DNA of 40,979 nt from CAYNSB01 sp964399625 (lineage in GTDB: Bacteria > Planctomycetota > Phycisphaerae > Phycisphaerales > UBA1924). Under the pieces are notes generated by a model. It was not told where the DNA came from. It saw only the letters and a list, made by a program, of their open reading frames with translations, and made no database searches. Positions 6,379 to 14,445 of this stretch are shown here, one piece after another. A program made the translations under genes and the position numbers. Location: positions 1-40,979 of the forward strand of contig CAYNSB010000035.1 of the NCBI GenBank assembly GCA_964399625.1, given 5' to 3'. How positions within the stretch are numbered: the first letter of the stretch is position 1; every line of letters begins with the position of its first letter.

Positions 6379-7596
6379 ATGTCTCGCACGTACCGCTTCG
6401 ACACGATCGCCATCCACGCCGGCCAGCCCAACGACGCGCTCACGGGCTCGGTCACCACGCCGATCTATCAGACAACGACCTTCGCCCAGGACGAGCTGGG
6501 CGGGAGCCCCGAGTGGTGCTACTCGCGGACGGGGAATCCCACGCGTGCGGCGCTGGAGGCCAACCTCGCGGCGCTCGAGGGCGGGCGGCACGGGCTGGCG
6601 TTCGCCTCGGGGCTTGCGGCGGTGAACGCCGTGCTGCAGACGCTCGCCAGCGGCGACCACATCGTCGCGGCGCAGGACCTGTACGGCGGGTGCTATCGCA
6701 TCTTCACGAAGGTGTTCGCGAAGTTCGGCGTGGAGTTCTCGCTGATCGACGCGAGCGACCCGGCGAACGTGGCGGCGGCGATCCGCCCCAACACCAAGCT
6801 GGTGTGGCTCGAGACGCCCTCGAACCCGCTGCTGAAGCTCACGGACATCCGGGCGTGCGTGCGGATCGCGCGGGCGGCGGGCGTGAAGGTGCTGGTGGAC
6901 AACACCTTCGCGACGCCGGTGTTCCAGAGGCCGCTGGAGCTGGGCGCGGACCTGGTGCTGCACAGCACGACGAAGTACCTGGGCGGTCACTGCGACGTGA
7001 TCGGCGGCGGGCTGGTGGTGAACGACGAGGCGCTGTTCAAGGAACTGAAGTTCGTGCAGAACGCGACGGGCGCGGTGCCGGGCCCTCACGACTGCTTCCT
7101 GCTGCTGCGCGGGATCAAGACGCTCTCGCTGCGGGTGAAGCAGCACGAGGCGAACGCGCTCTTTCTGGCGCAGCGATTGAGCGAGAACCCGGACGTGGCG
7201 CGCGTGATCTATCCAGGGCTCGCGAGCCACCCTCAGCACGCGCTGGCGCGGGAGCAGGGAACGGGGTTCGGGTCGATCCTGAGCCTGGAGCTCAAGGGCG
7301 GGATCGATCGAGTGCGCGCGGTCGTGTCGCTGCTGGAGCTGTGGCCGCTCGCCGAGAGCCTGGGCGGCGTGAAGAGCCTGTGGTGCCACCCCGCGACGAT
7401 GACGCACGCGTCGGTGGACGCGGCCGAGCGGGCGCGCGTGGGTATCGGCGACGGGCTGATCCGCCTGTCGGTGGGTCTTGAGGACCCGCGGGACCTGCTG
7501 GAGGACTGGGAGCGGGCGCTGGAGGCGACGCGCCCGGCGGCGGTCGGCGCGAGCGAGCCCAAGCCGGCACGGCGCGCCAAGGAGGTGGCGCGATGA
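6379..7596 (+). CDS. Cystathionine gamma-synthase/lyase family PLP enzyme
   Basis: This is a 405-residue, fold-type I PLP enzyme of the Cys/Met metabolism family. The catalytic lysine is Lys199 in HSTTKYLGGH. Asp174 in VDNTFATP contacts the pyridine nitrogen. YSRTGNPTR (48-56) and LYGG (101-104) supply phosphate and ring contacts. SLGGVKSLWCHPATMTHASV is the conserved C-terminal signature. Immediate coupling to homoserine dehydrogenase (4-base ATGA overlap) favours a synthetic role, gamma-replacement on an activated homoserine in methionine synthesis. Residues alone do not separate gamma-synthase, gamma-lyase and O-acetylhomoserine sulfhydrylase. The C-terminal tail (EPKPARRAKEVAR) extends beyond the fold. 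It is probably controlled by the Met-rich leader. Confidence 0.88.
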   Translation: MSRTYRFDTIAIHAGQPNDALTGSVTTPIYQTTTFAQDELGGSPEWCYSRTGNPTRAALEANLAALEGGRHGLAFASGLAAVNAVLQTLASGDHIVAAQDLYGGCYRIFTKVFAKFGVEFSLIDASDPANVAAAIRPNTKLVWLETPSNPLLKLTDIRACVRIARAAGVKVLVDNTFATPVFQRPLELGADLVLHSTTKYLGGHCDVIGGGLVVNDEALFKELKFVQNATGAVPGPHDCFLLLRGIKTLSLRVKQHEANALFLAQRLSENPDVARVIYPGLASHPQHALAREQGTGFGSILSLELKGGIDRVRAVVSLLELWPLAESLGGVKSLWCHPATMTHASVDAAERARVGIGDGLIRLSVGLEDPRDLLEDWERALEATRPAAVGASEPKPARRAKEVAR

Positions 7597-8837
7597 GCGA
7601 TACACCTCCGACATGTGCGGCGGGCGAGCGCCCGGTGCGCGTCGCGCTGCTGGGCTGCGGCACGGTGGGTCGCAAGGTGGCGCACGAGTTGATCGCGCGC
7701 CGCCTGGGCGTGGAGCTGTGCCGGGTGCTCGTGCGGGACACGACGCGGGATCGCGGGCTGGCGAGCGAGCTCGTGACGGACCGCATCGAGGACGTGCTGG
7801 CGAGCAAGCCCGACATCGCGATCGAGGCGCTGGGCGGGCGCGAGCCCGCGCGGGAGCACGTCGCGCGCCTGCTCGCGGCGGGCGTGCACATCGTCTCGGC
7901 GAACAAGACGCTCATCGCGCACCACGGCGAGGAGCTCTCGCGGCTCGCCCGGTCGCGGGGCGTGCGGCTGAGGTACGAGGCGAGCGTGTGCGCGGGGATT
8001 CCCGTGCTCGCGTCGATCGCGCACCTGCGGGGCGATCGCATCGTGTCGGTGCGGGGCGTGGTGAACGGGTCGTGCAACTTCATCCTGTCTCGCCTTGAGG
8101 AGGGCTGGACGTTCGCCAGCGCGCTGGAGGAGGCGCGCCGGCGCGGGCTCGTGGAGTCCGACCCCAGCGCGGACATCTCCGGGCGCGACAGCGTGGAGAA
8201 GGTCTGCGTGCTGGCGCGGGCGGCCGGGCTGGGCGAGATCGCGCCGGCCGATGTCGCGGTGCGCGGGATCGAGGGCGTGACGCCCGAGGACCTGCGTGCG
8301 GCCCGGCGCGATGGACGGACCGTGAAGCTGATCGCGGAGATCGAGCGTGACGGCGATCGGGTGCGGGCGCGGGTGGGGCCCACGCTCGTGCCCCGCGGGC
8401 ACGAGCTGGCGGGCGTGGTGGACGAGGAGAACGGGGTGGTGATCGAGAGCGAGCTGGCGGGACGCGTGTTTCTGCGCGGGCGCGGAGCGGGCCCGGCACC
8501 CACGGCCTCGGCGATACTCGGGGATGTTGCGGCGATCGCGCGATCGCTGGGAAGCGACAAAGCCGCTTCGATCGGCGGGGACGTGCATCGCACGCAGGGC
8601 GCGGACTCCTCGCCCCGCGCGCAGGTCATCCGCGTGCGATCGAATGGCGGTGCGCTCTCGCCCGAGCGCGTGCTGGGCGTGGCCCGGGCCCACGGCATCG
8701 AGCCGCACGAGGCGGACCTGAGCGGGGCGACGGCGCGCCTGCTGACGCCCGAGACGGAGGAGGATCGGGCGTGGTCCGTCGCGCGGGCGCTGGCGGGCGG
8801 GGGTGAGGCGCTCGTGCTGCCCGTGCTGCGCACCTGA
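7593..8837 (+). CDS. hom: Homoserine dehydrogenase
   Basis: The 414-residue enzyme reduces aspartate semialdehyde to homoserine with NAD(P)H, the branch point to methionine and threonine. The N-terminal Rossmann motif is LLGCGTVGRKV (19-29). VSANKTLIA (101-109) and YEASVCAGIPVLASI (128-142) are family signatures. GVVNGSCNFIL (155-165) matches the usual GxxNGTTNY. ESDPSADISGRDSVEK (188-203) carries the substrate-binding Asp residues and catalytic Lys. GPAPTASAILGDV matches the PTASAV region. The last 70 residues resemble a reduced ACT-type regulatory tail. Its ATG overlaps the preceding stop as ATGA, so the two are translationally coupled. No aspartokinase domain is fused. Confidence 0.9.
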   Translation: MSDTPPTCAAGERPVRVALLGCGTVGRKVAHELIARRLGVELCRVLVRDTTRDRGLASELVTDRIEDVLASKPDIAIEALGGREPAREHVARLLAAGVHIVSANKTLIAHHGEELSRLARSRGVRLRYEASVCAGIPVLASIAHLRGDRIVSVRGVVNGSCNFILSRLEEGWTFASALEEARRRGLVESDPSADISGRDSVEKVCVLARAAGLGEIAPADVAVRGIEGVTPEDLRAARRDGRTVKLIAEIERDGDRVRARVGPTLVPRGHELAGVVDEENGVVIESELAGRVFLRGRGAGPAPTASAILGDVAAIARSLGSDKAASIGGDVHRTQGADSSPRAQVIRVRSNGGALSPERVLGVARAHGIEPHEADLSGATARLLTPETEEDRAWSVARALAGGGEALVLPVLRT

Positions 8838-8917
8838 GGCGGATCGTCCGTGGCGGCGGTGTGAATACGCTTGGGCTCGCTCGCGCCGGCACGGCGCGTG
8901 CGGACCAGGAGCTTCGC

Positions 8918-10072
8918 ATGTCGCACGATTCGCAGGGCTTTGGCACGCTCGCCATCCACGCCGGGCAGCGTCCGGACCCCACCACCGGCGCGATCATGAC
9001 GCCCGTCTACATGACGAGCACGTTCGTGCAGGAGTCGCCCGGCGTCGCCAAGGACGGGTACGACTACGCGCGCTCGAAGAACCCGACGCGCACGGCACTG
9101 GAGGCGAACCTGGCGGCGCTGGAGGGCGGCAAGCACGCGTTCGCGTTCGCCTCGGGGCTTGGGGCGCTGGACTGCGTGCTGCACACGCTCAGCGCGGGCG
9201 ATCATGTCGTGCTGTGCGACGACGTGTACGGCGGGACGTTCCGCCTGATCGACAAGGTGTACAAGCACCAGGGCATCGTCGCGACGCGCGTGGACATGAC
9301 GGACCTGGGCGCGACGGAGCGCGCGTTCACCCCGAGGACCAAGCTGGTCTGGATCGAGACGCCGACGAACCCGATGCTCAAGATCGTGGACATCGCGGCG
9401 GTGGCGAAGATGGCCAAGGCGCGCGGGGCGATCAGCGTGGTGGACAACACGTTCGCGACGCCGTTCTTGCAGAACCCGCTGGCGCTGGGCGCGGACGTGG
9501 CGATGCACAGCTCGACGAAGTACCTGGGCGGGCACAGCGACGTGATCGGCGGCGTGCTGGCGCTCAACAGCGATGAGCTGGCCGGGCGGATCAAGTTCCT
9601 GCAGAACGCGGTGGGCGCCGTGCCGGGCCCGATGGATTGCTTCATGCTGCTGCGCTCGACCAAGACGCTGCACGTGCGCGTGCAGCGGCACTGCGAGAAC
9701 GCGGGCGAGGTGGCCCAGTACCTCACGCGGCACCCGAAGGTGGAGCGGGTGGTCTATCCCGGGCTGGAGAGCCACCCGCAGCACGCCATCGCCAGGAAGC
9801 AGATGCGGGGGTTCGGGGGGATGATCACGGCGACGCTCAAGGGCGGTCTTCCCGAGGCACGCCGGTTCCTCGAGCGTGTGCGGATCTTCGCGCTCGCCGA
9901 GAGCCTGGGCGGCGTGGAGAGCCTGATCGAGCACCCGGCGATCATGACGCACGCGAGCGTGCCCGCGGAGAACCGGGCGGCGCTTGGCATCAGCGACGGG
10001 CTGGTGCGCCTGTCGGTGGGGATCGAGGACGCGGCGGACCTGATCCGGGACCTGGAGCAGGCGCTGGGGTGA
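8918..10072 (+). CDS. Cystathionine gamma-lyase/synthase family PLP enzyme (second copy)
   Basis: This 384-residue paralogue of the protein at 6379 has all key motifs: YARSKNPTR (50-58), VYGG, VDNTFATP, Lys201 in HSSTKYLGGH, and SLGGVESLIEHPAIMTHASV. ATG 8918 was chosen because CAGGAG lies six bases upstream; an in-frame GTG at 8861 would add a low-complexity extension. It lies 80 bases after hom, in the same operon or closely behind it. With a CBS in the same region, a gamma-lyase role in reverse transsulfuration (cystathionine to cysteine) is the simplest reading, but gamma-synthase activity cannot be excluded from sequence. Confidence 0.87.
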   Translation: MSHDSQGFGTLAIHAGQRPDPTTGAIMTPVYMTSTFVQESPGVAKDGYDYARSKNPTRTALEANLAALEGGKHAFAFASGLGALDCVLHTLSAGDHVVLCDDVYGGTFRLIDKVYKHQGIVATRVDMTDLGATERAFTPRTKLVWIETPTNPMLKIVDIAAVAKMAKARGAISVVDNTFATPFLQNPLALGADVAMHSSTKYLGGHSDVIGGVLALNSDELAGRIKFLQNAVGAVPGPMDCFMLLRSTKTLHVRVQRHCENAGEVAQYLTRHPKVERVVYPGLESHPQHAIARKQMRGFGGMITATLKGGLPEARRFLERVRIFALAESLGGVESLIEHPAIMTHASVPAENRAALGISDGLVRLSVGIEDAADLIRDLEQALG

Positions 10073-10090
10073 GCGCGGCGTCGCGCCACG

Positions 10091-10121
10091 AAAAAGGCGG
10101 CCACACTTTCGTGCAGCCGCC
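10091..10121 (-). terminator. Intrinsic terminator of the HDOD gene
   Basis: On the minus strand, GGCGGC (10121-10116) pairs with GCCGCC (10101-10096). An inner GTG/CAC helix is offset by two bases, and TTTTT (10095-10091) follows. It lies 150 bases past the HDOD stop and may also help end the plus-strand operon. Confidence 0.8.
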
Positions 10122-10274
10122 CGGAGGGAGAAAGAGAGAGCTTGGTTCGGCCGCGGGTCTCAGCCCCTTCGGGGAGGCCGACCCCACGCGGCGCGAGGGG
10201 TCTGGGTTGAACGGGGGTCGCTCTTCGTCTCCACGCGGGCGGCCCTGGAACAGATCGATCTCTTCGAACCTCGG

Positions 10275-11159
10275 TCAGGAGAGCATGGTCTCCGCATTTT
10301 TCAGGTGCTCGGGGAGCTCGGCCCGCAGGGCCTGGAGCTTCTCCTCGCTCAGTCGGAGGGCGTCCTTGACCTCGGGCGCGATCTCGATGGACTGCAAGTC
10401 CAGGCGGAAGCCGGGCTTGATCTCGGTCGCAAGGCGTTCGGCGGTGTAGATGAGGCAGGGGAGCGTGCGCTGATCGGGCCCGAGCTCCATCGGGCGGTGG
10501 TGGTAGCCCGTGACGAGCGCGAAGTTGTTGGGGAACTTCCACTTGGCGCACAGGGCGGCGCCGAAGTGCTGGTGGTTGGCCCCGAAGACCTTCTCCTCGA
10601 CCTCGAGCATGTCGGCCATGGGGCAGCCCGCGTCGTCGGCGCCGAGCTGCTCGACGGCCTCGATGAGCTTGTTGCGGTCGAACTGCATCTCGACCATGAG
10701 CCCGATGTCGTGGATGAGCCCGGAGAGGAACGCCTCGTCCGAGACGTTCAGGCGGAGGCGATCGGCCAGGAGCTTGGCGGTCGCGGCGGTGCTGACGGAG
10801 TGGAGCCACAGGCCCTTGGCCGAGAAGCTCGGGGTCAGGTCGCCGCCGCGGAAGAGCTTGGCGAGCGAGGCGGCGATGGCGATGTTCTTGACGGCGTTGA
10901 GCCCGAGCATCACGATCGCGCGATTGATGGAGCCGATCTGCCCCGGGAGCCCGTAGAACGAGCTGTTGACGACCTTGAGGATGCGGGAGCACAGGGCCGG
11001 GTCGTTGCTGATGACCTTGTGCAGGTCCTGGGCGGTGGACTTGGGGTTCTCGACCAGCTCCACGATCTTGAGCGTGATCTCGGGCAGCGTGGCGATGTGC
11101 GAGATCTCGCGGATCGCGTCGGAAACGATCTGGTCGCGCTGCGTGCTGGCGGTGCTCAT
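10275..11159 (-). CDS. HDOD domain protein
   Basis: The 294-residue product is almost entirely one HDOD domain: IREISHIATLPEITLKIVEL, then NDPALCSRILKVVNSSFYGL (53-72), then AIVMLGLNAVKNIAIAASLA (81-100), LIHDIGLM (148-155) and GYHHRP. HDOD proteins are HD-superfamily relatives, often without hydrolase activity, used in signalling to motility and cell-cycle functions. No partner domain such as GGDEF or EAL is attached. ATG 11159 was chosen because AGGGG lies eight bases upstream and the protein begins MSTASTQRDQ; the frame stays open to 11690 but overlaps neuC. It lies 170 bases after neuC on the same strand, across a G-quadruplex motif. Confidence 0.85.
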   Translation of the reverse strand: MSTASTQRDQIVSDAIREISHIATLPEITLKIVELVENPKSTAQDLHKVISNDPALCSRILKVVNSSFYGLPGQIGSINRAIVMLGLNAVKNIAIAASLAKLFRGGDLTPSFSAKGLWLHSVSTAATAKLLADRLRLNVSDEAFLSGLIHDIGLMVEMQFDRNKLIEAVEQLGADDAGCPMADMLEVEEKVFGANHQHFGAALCAKWKFPNNFALVTGYHHRPMELGPDQRTLPCLIYTAERLATEIKPGFRLDLQSIEIAPEVKDALRLSEEKLQALRAELPEHLKNAETMLS

Positions 11160-11287
11160 TCTGCTTCCCCTGGGAATACACGGACTCTGGTCCGCAGGGG
11201 GACATCGGCGAATCGGACGTGGCACTTTGGTGCTCGGCGCGATAGGAATAGACGGCAACCGCCGAACAGGTCGCCAACACGCATTAT

Positions 11288-11318
11288 CGGGGGTGGGTCG
11301 GGGGGGTGGGTCGCGGGG
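11288..11318 (+). repeat. G-quadruplex motif with tandem GGGTCG units
   Basis: Five G-runs (5, 3, 7, 3 and 5 bases) are separated by one- to four-base loops, with GGGTGGGTCG repeated. It lies on the plus strand, which is the template strand for neuC and the HDOD gene, between the neuC stop and the HDOD gene. Confidence 0.65.
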
Positions 11319-11329
11319 GCGCGGAGCCC

Positions 11330-12550
11330 TCAGTACGCGCAGCGCTTGCGGAGGAGGCGGGGGTCGTTGGGATCGGTGCCCGCGAGCAGATCGGCGATGC
11401 GCGGGCCGGCGCGCCCGTCGCCGTACGGGTGCGTGAGCGCCGCGCGATCGACCTTCAGCGCCGCGTCGATCGCACGGGCGATGTGCTCGCGGGACTCGCT
11501 GGCGCTGGAGACGGCGTTGGCGGCGCGCTCGCGCCCGCCCTGGCGGGGGCCGATGTCCACCGCGGGAACGCGCAGGGCCGCGACCTCGATGAGCGCCGCG
11601 CTCGAGTTGCCCACCAGCACGCCCGCGCCGGGCATGGCGTGGAACCGCTTCATGAGGGCGACGAAGCGCTCGCGGGGCAAGTGCGCGCACCGCGTGACGC
11701 GGCGCGCCTCGCGGGCGGCGATCTGGTCCAGGGCGCGGAGCACGCCCTCACGGCCCGCGTCGTGGTTCGGGTCCATCGCCAGCACGGTGCCCTCGACGCG
11801 CGAGAGAGTCGCCTCCAGGGCCGCGGCGGCGGCGGACTCCTCGTGCTCGGCGGGGCGCCCGATGGGGTGCATGAGGACCATGGCGCGCGGGGCGCCGAGT
11901 TCCTGGAATCGCGCCTCGTCCAGCGGCGCGATGGCGTCGAGCCCGTCGATCGCGGGCGAGCCCACGGCGTGCACCGTCGCCTCCCGCTCGCCCATGCGGA
12001 CCAGGCGCTGCGCGGACTGCGCGGTCGCGGGCAGGTGCAGGTGCGCGAGCTTGGAGATCGCGTGGCGCATGGATTCGTCGGCGACGCCCTCGGCGCGATC
12101 GCCCCCGTGGATGTGGGCGAGGGCACGCCCCGAGAGCGACGCGGCGAGCGCCCCGGCGAGGGCCTCGATGCGATCGCCCAGCACGAGCGTCCAGTCCGGC
12201 GAGAGCGCCACGAGCGTGCGCCCGAGCTTGGACACGCCCCGCGCCAGCGCCTGCACGTCGTCGTCGCGCGTCGCGTGCCCGGGGTTCTGCATCGGGATCA
12301 GATCGACGAGGTGGTCCTTGTACCGGGCCTTGACCTCGCGGACGGTGAGCGCGGGCTGGAGCAGGTGCGATCCGGCCGCGGCGACGACGAGCTCCAGGCG
12401 CGCGTGGGCGCGGATCGCGTCCATCACCGGCACGAGGAGCCCGAACTCCGCGCGTGAGCCGGTGATGACCAGCACGCGCCGGCGATCGCGGGGGCGCTCG
12501 TCGGGCGCTGGGCGGGCCGCGGGAATGTCGTCCCAGCCGTCGCCGATCAT
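11330..12550 (-). CDS. neuC: UDP-N-acetylglucosamine 2-epimerase, hydrolysing (NeuC/LegG-like)
   Basis: The 406-residue enzyme probably converts a UDP-HexNAc to free ManNAc-type sugar for nonulosonic-acid synthesis. Family motifs are VLVITGSRAEFGLLVPVMDA near the N-terminus, LVLGDRIEALAGALAA, HIHGGDRAEG, MHPIGRPAEH, and the nucleotide-binding GNSSAALIEVAALRVPAVDI followed by GPRQGGRERA. The start MIGDGWDDIP at 12550 overlaps the neuB stop as ATGA; the frame stays open to 13159 but that lies inside neuB. It is the last gene of the Maf-neuA-neuB-neuC operon. Whether the sugar is sialic, legionaminic or a related acid cannot be told; the usual extra legionaminic/pseudaminic genes are not in the window. 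Confidence 0.87.
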   Translation of the reverse strand: MIGDGWDDIPAARPAPDERPRDRRRVLVITGSRAEFGLLVPVMDAIRAHARLELVVAAAGSHLLQPALTVREVKARYKDHLVDLIPMQNPGHATRDDDVQALARGVSKLGRTLVALSPDWTLVLGDRIEALAGALAASLSGRALAHIHGGDRAEGVADESMRHAISKLAHLHLPATAQSAQRLVRMGEREATVHAVGSPAIDGLDAIAPLDEARFQELGAPRAMVLMHPIGRPAEHEESAAAAALEATLSRVEGTVLAMDPNHDAGREGVLRALDQIAAREARRVTRCAHLPRERFVALMKRFHAMPGAGVLVGNSSAALIEVAALRVPAVDIGPRQGGRERAANAVSSASESREHIARAIDAALKVDRAALTHPYGDGRAGPRIADLLAGTDPNDPRLLRKRCAY

Positions 12551-13668
12551 GCGAGGTCCTCCGGCGTGATTGGCACGTCCGCCTCGATCGCGCGCGCCGC
12601 GGTGCGCCCGATGACCTCGTCGACGCGGAACGGCTCGATGCCCGTGCCGGGGCGCTTGATGGTGAGGTGCTCGCGCGTGAGGCGCTCGCCCGGCACGATC
12701 GCGCGGGCGCTGACGATCGATTGGCGCGAGACGCGGCGCACGTCCTGCTCGCAGGGGAGGACCCGCTTCTGGGGCGGGCCCAGGCGTGCGTCGTGCAGCA
12801 CGGAGCCGGCGCGGACGGTGCGCCCGCCCATCCACACCAGCATTTGGCTCTCGTCGCGTGCGAGGGTGACGTACTGGCGGAACTCGGCGGGATCGAGGCT
12901 CGCGGCGTGGTCTGGGCCCTGGGCGGACTTGGAGTAGGTCAGGTGCTTCTCGAGGATCTGCGCGGGCACGCCGGGGCAGTTGACGGCGATCGCGCCGGTG
13001 TCCACGCTGGGCGTGTGGTCGCTGTAGCCGATCGGGCCCGTGAAGCCGGCGAGGCCCGCGAGCGCCGCCATGCCCGCGATGCTCGCGTTCTGGGGCTCGC
13101 AGGGATAGCTGCTCACGCACTGCAGCAGCGCGACGCGACCCTTGGCGGGCGCGAGCCACGCGACGGCGCGCTCGACCTCCTCAATCGTCGCGGCGCCGGT
13201 GCTGACGATCATGGGCTTGCCGGTCGCGGCAAGGGCCTCGAGCAGCGGGTGGTGGATGATGTCCGGGCTCGCGGTCTTGTACGCGTCCCAGGGCAAGCGC
13301 TGGGCCTCGGCGATCAGCGGGAGCGAGAACGGCGTGACGATCGCGTGCAGCCCTTTGGAATGCGCGCGCTCGACGACGCGGGCCATCGCCTCCAGCGGCA
13401 GTTCCAGGCGGCGGAGCATCGCGAGCGGGTCGCGCTCGCCCGCGGCCTGCTGGTACGCCGCGAGGCGCGACGCGCCGGACATGAGCAGGTCCGCGCGGAA
13501 GAGTTGCAGCTTGATCGCGTCGGCGCCCGCATCGCTGGCGGCATCGACGAGCTCGAGGGCGCGCTGGGGCGAGCCGTCGTGGTTCACGCCGATCTCGGCG
13601 ATGATGTACACCACCGCGTCCCGCCCGACGGGGCGCCCGGCGATGGCGAATCGAGGGCCCGCGCTCAT
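12547..13668 (-). CDS. neuB: N-acetylneuraminate/legionaminate synthase (NeuB family)
   Basis: The 373-residue enzyme condenses a six-carbon amino sugar with phosphoenolpyruvate to make a nine-carbon acid. The N-terminal TIM-barrel signature is VYIIAEIGVNHDGSPQRALE. ADAIKLQLF, VTPFSLPLI, YKTASPDIIHHPLLEALAAT, IVSTGAATIEEV, LLQCVSSYPC and GYSDHTPSVDTGAIAV follow in the standard order, and EKHLTYSKSAQGPDHAASLD is the active-site lid. A SAF (antifreeze-like) domain occupies the last 65 residues (RQSIVSARAIVPGERLTREH). ATG 13668 overlaps the neuA stop (ATGA). Family certain; exact sugar unknown. Confidence 0.92.
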   Translation of the reverse strand: MSAGPRFAIAGRPVGRDAVVYIIAEIGVNHDGSPQRALELVDAASDAGADAIKLQLFRADLLMSGASRLAAYQQAAGERDPLAMLRRLELPLEAMARVVERAHSKGLHAIVTPFSLPLIAEAQRLPWDAYKTASPDIIHHPLLEALAATGKPMIVSTGAATIEEVERAVAWLAPAKGRVALLQCVSSYPCEPQNASIAGMAALAGLAGFTGPIGYSDHTPSVDTGAIAVNCPGVPAQILEKHLTYSKSAQGPDHAASLDPAEFRQYVTLARDESQMLVWMGGRTVRAGSVLHDARLGPPQKRVLPCEQDVRRVSRQSIVSARAIVPGERLTREHLTIKRPGTGIEPFRVDEVIGRTAARAIEADVPITPEDLA

Positions 13669-14435
13669 CGCGTCGCTCCGGCGGTTGGCGATCTCAGGAT
13701 CGCATCGGCCACGAGCAGGTCGATGGGCGAGTCGATGTCGACGACGTCGCCCTCGCGCGTGAGGATGCCACGCCGATCGAGCCCGAAAAAGGCGTGCGGC
13801 CCGGGCGTCACGCCGGGGATCTGCAGCGACAGCGCGCGTCGGGTGCAGACCAGCACGCCGCCATCGGGGATGTGGGCGGGGGGCAGGTCCTGGCGGCGAA
13901 AGACGCCGTGGTTGAGCACGTCGCCCTCCCACGGGCGCACGCGACCGGGCGTGGCGGACTCGGGGCCCTCGACGCGCGCGGTCCACCAGGGGTGGTGCTT
14001 GCCCACGGGCGCGTAGGACTGCACAGAGTCCGCGCCCGTTCGCTCGAGCAGGTCGATCGCGCGATCGATGAGGCCTGGCGGACGCACCGGCACGTTCGCA
14101 TAGAGAATGACAATCGGAAGAGTTGGAGAAGCGGAGAGGCCGAGAGACGGCGTGAGGGCCGTGAGCGCGTGCCGGGCCGCGGCGTCGACCGTCGCGCTGT
14201 CGCCCGCGAGGTCGGCTGGGCGATCGACGACGACGCACGCGTGCTCGCGGGCGATCCCGGCGATCGAGGGATCGTCCGTGGAGACGGCGACGTGCGCGAC
14301 GTGGCGTGCGGCGCGGGCCGCGTCGATCGTCCACGCGACGCACGGGCGCCCCGCGACGAGCGCGCGGTTCTTGCCCGGCACGCCCTTGGAACCGGCCCGC
14401 GCGAGGATGATCGTGATCGCCTGTGGGGTGCTCAC
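13665..14435 (-). CDS. neuA: CMP-nonulosonate cytidylyltransferase (NeuA family)
   Basis: The 256-residue enzyme activates a nonulosonic acid with CTP. The CTP-binding motif IILARAGSKGVPGKNRALVA is at the N-terminus. VSTDDPSIAGIA and an RPADLAGDSATVDAAARHAL segment follow. The sugar-binding end is DVVDIDSPIDLLVADAIL. The start is GTG 14435: a GAGGA ribosome site overlaps the stop of the upstream gene, and the longer frame is arginine- and cysteine-rich noise. In place of the usual LLQPTSP motif it has ILYANVPVRPPGLIDRAIDL. It lies ten bases after the Maf-like gene. Confidence 0.88.
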   Translation of the reverse strand: MSTPQAITIILARAGSKGVPGKNRALVAGRPCVAWTIDAARAARHVAHVAVSTDDPSIAGIAREHACVVVDRPADLAGDSATVDAAARHALTALTPSLGLSASPTLPIVILYANVPVRPPGLIDRAIDLLERTGADSVQSYAPVGKHHPWWTARVEGPESATPGRVRPWEGDVLNHGVFRRQDLPPAHIPDGGVLVCTRRALSLQIPGVTPGPHAFFGLDRRGILTREGDVVDIDSPIDLLVADAILRSPTAGATR

Positions 14436-14445
14436 GCGCGGATCC

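Noticed and set aside
7292..9952. An 886-codon minus-strand ORF over hom and the gamma-synthase genes
   Set aside because: Shadow of clearly coding plus-strand genes.
10305..12569. A 754-codon plus-strand ORF
   Set aside because: Shadow of the HDOD gene and neuC.
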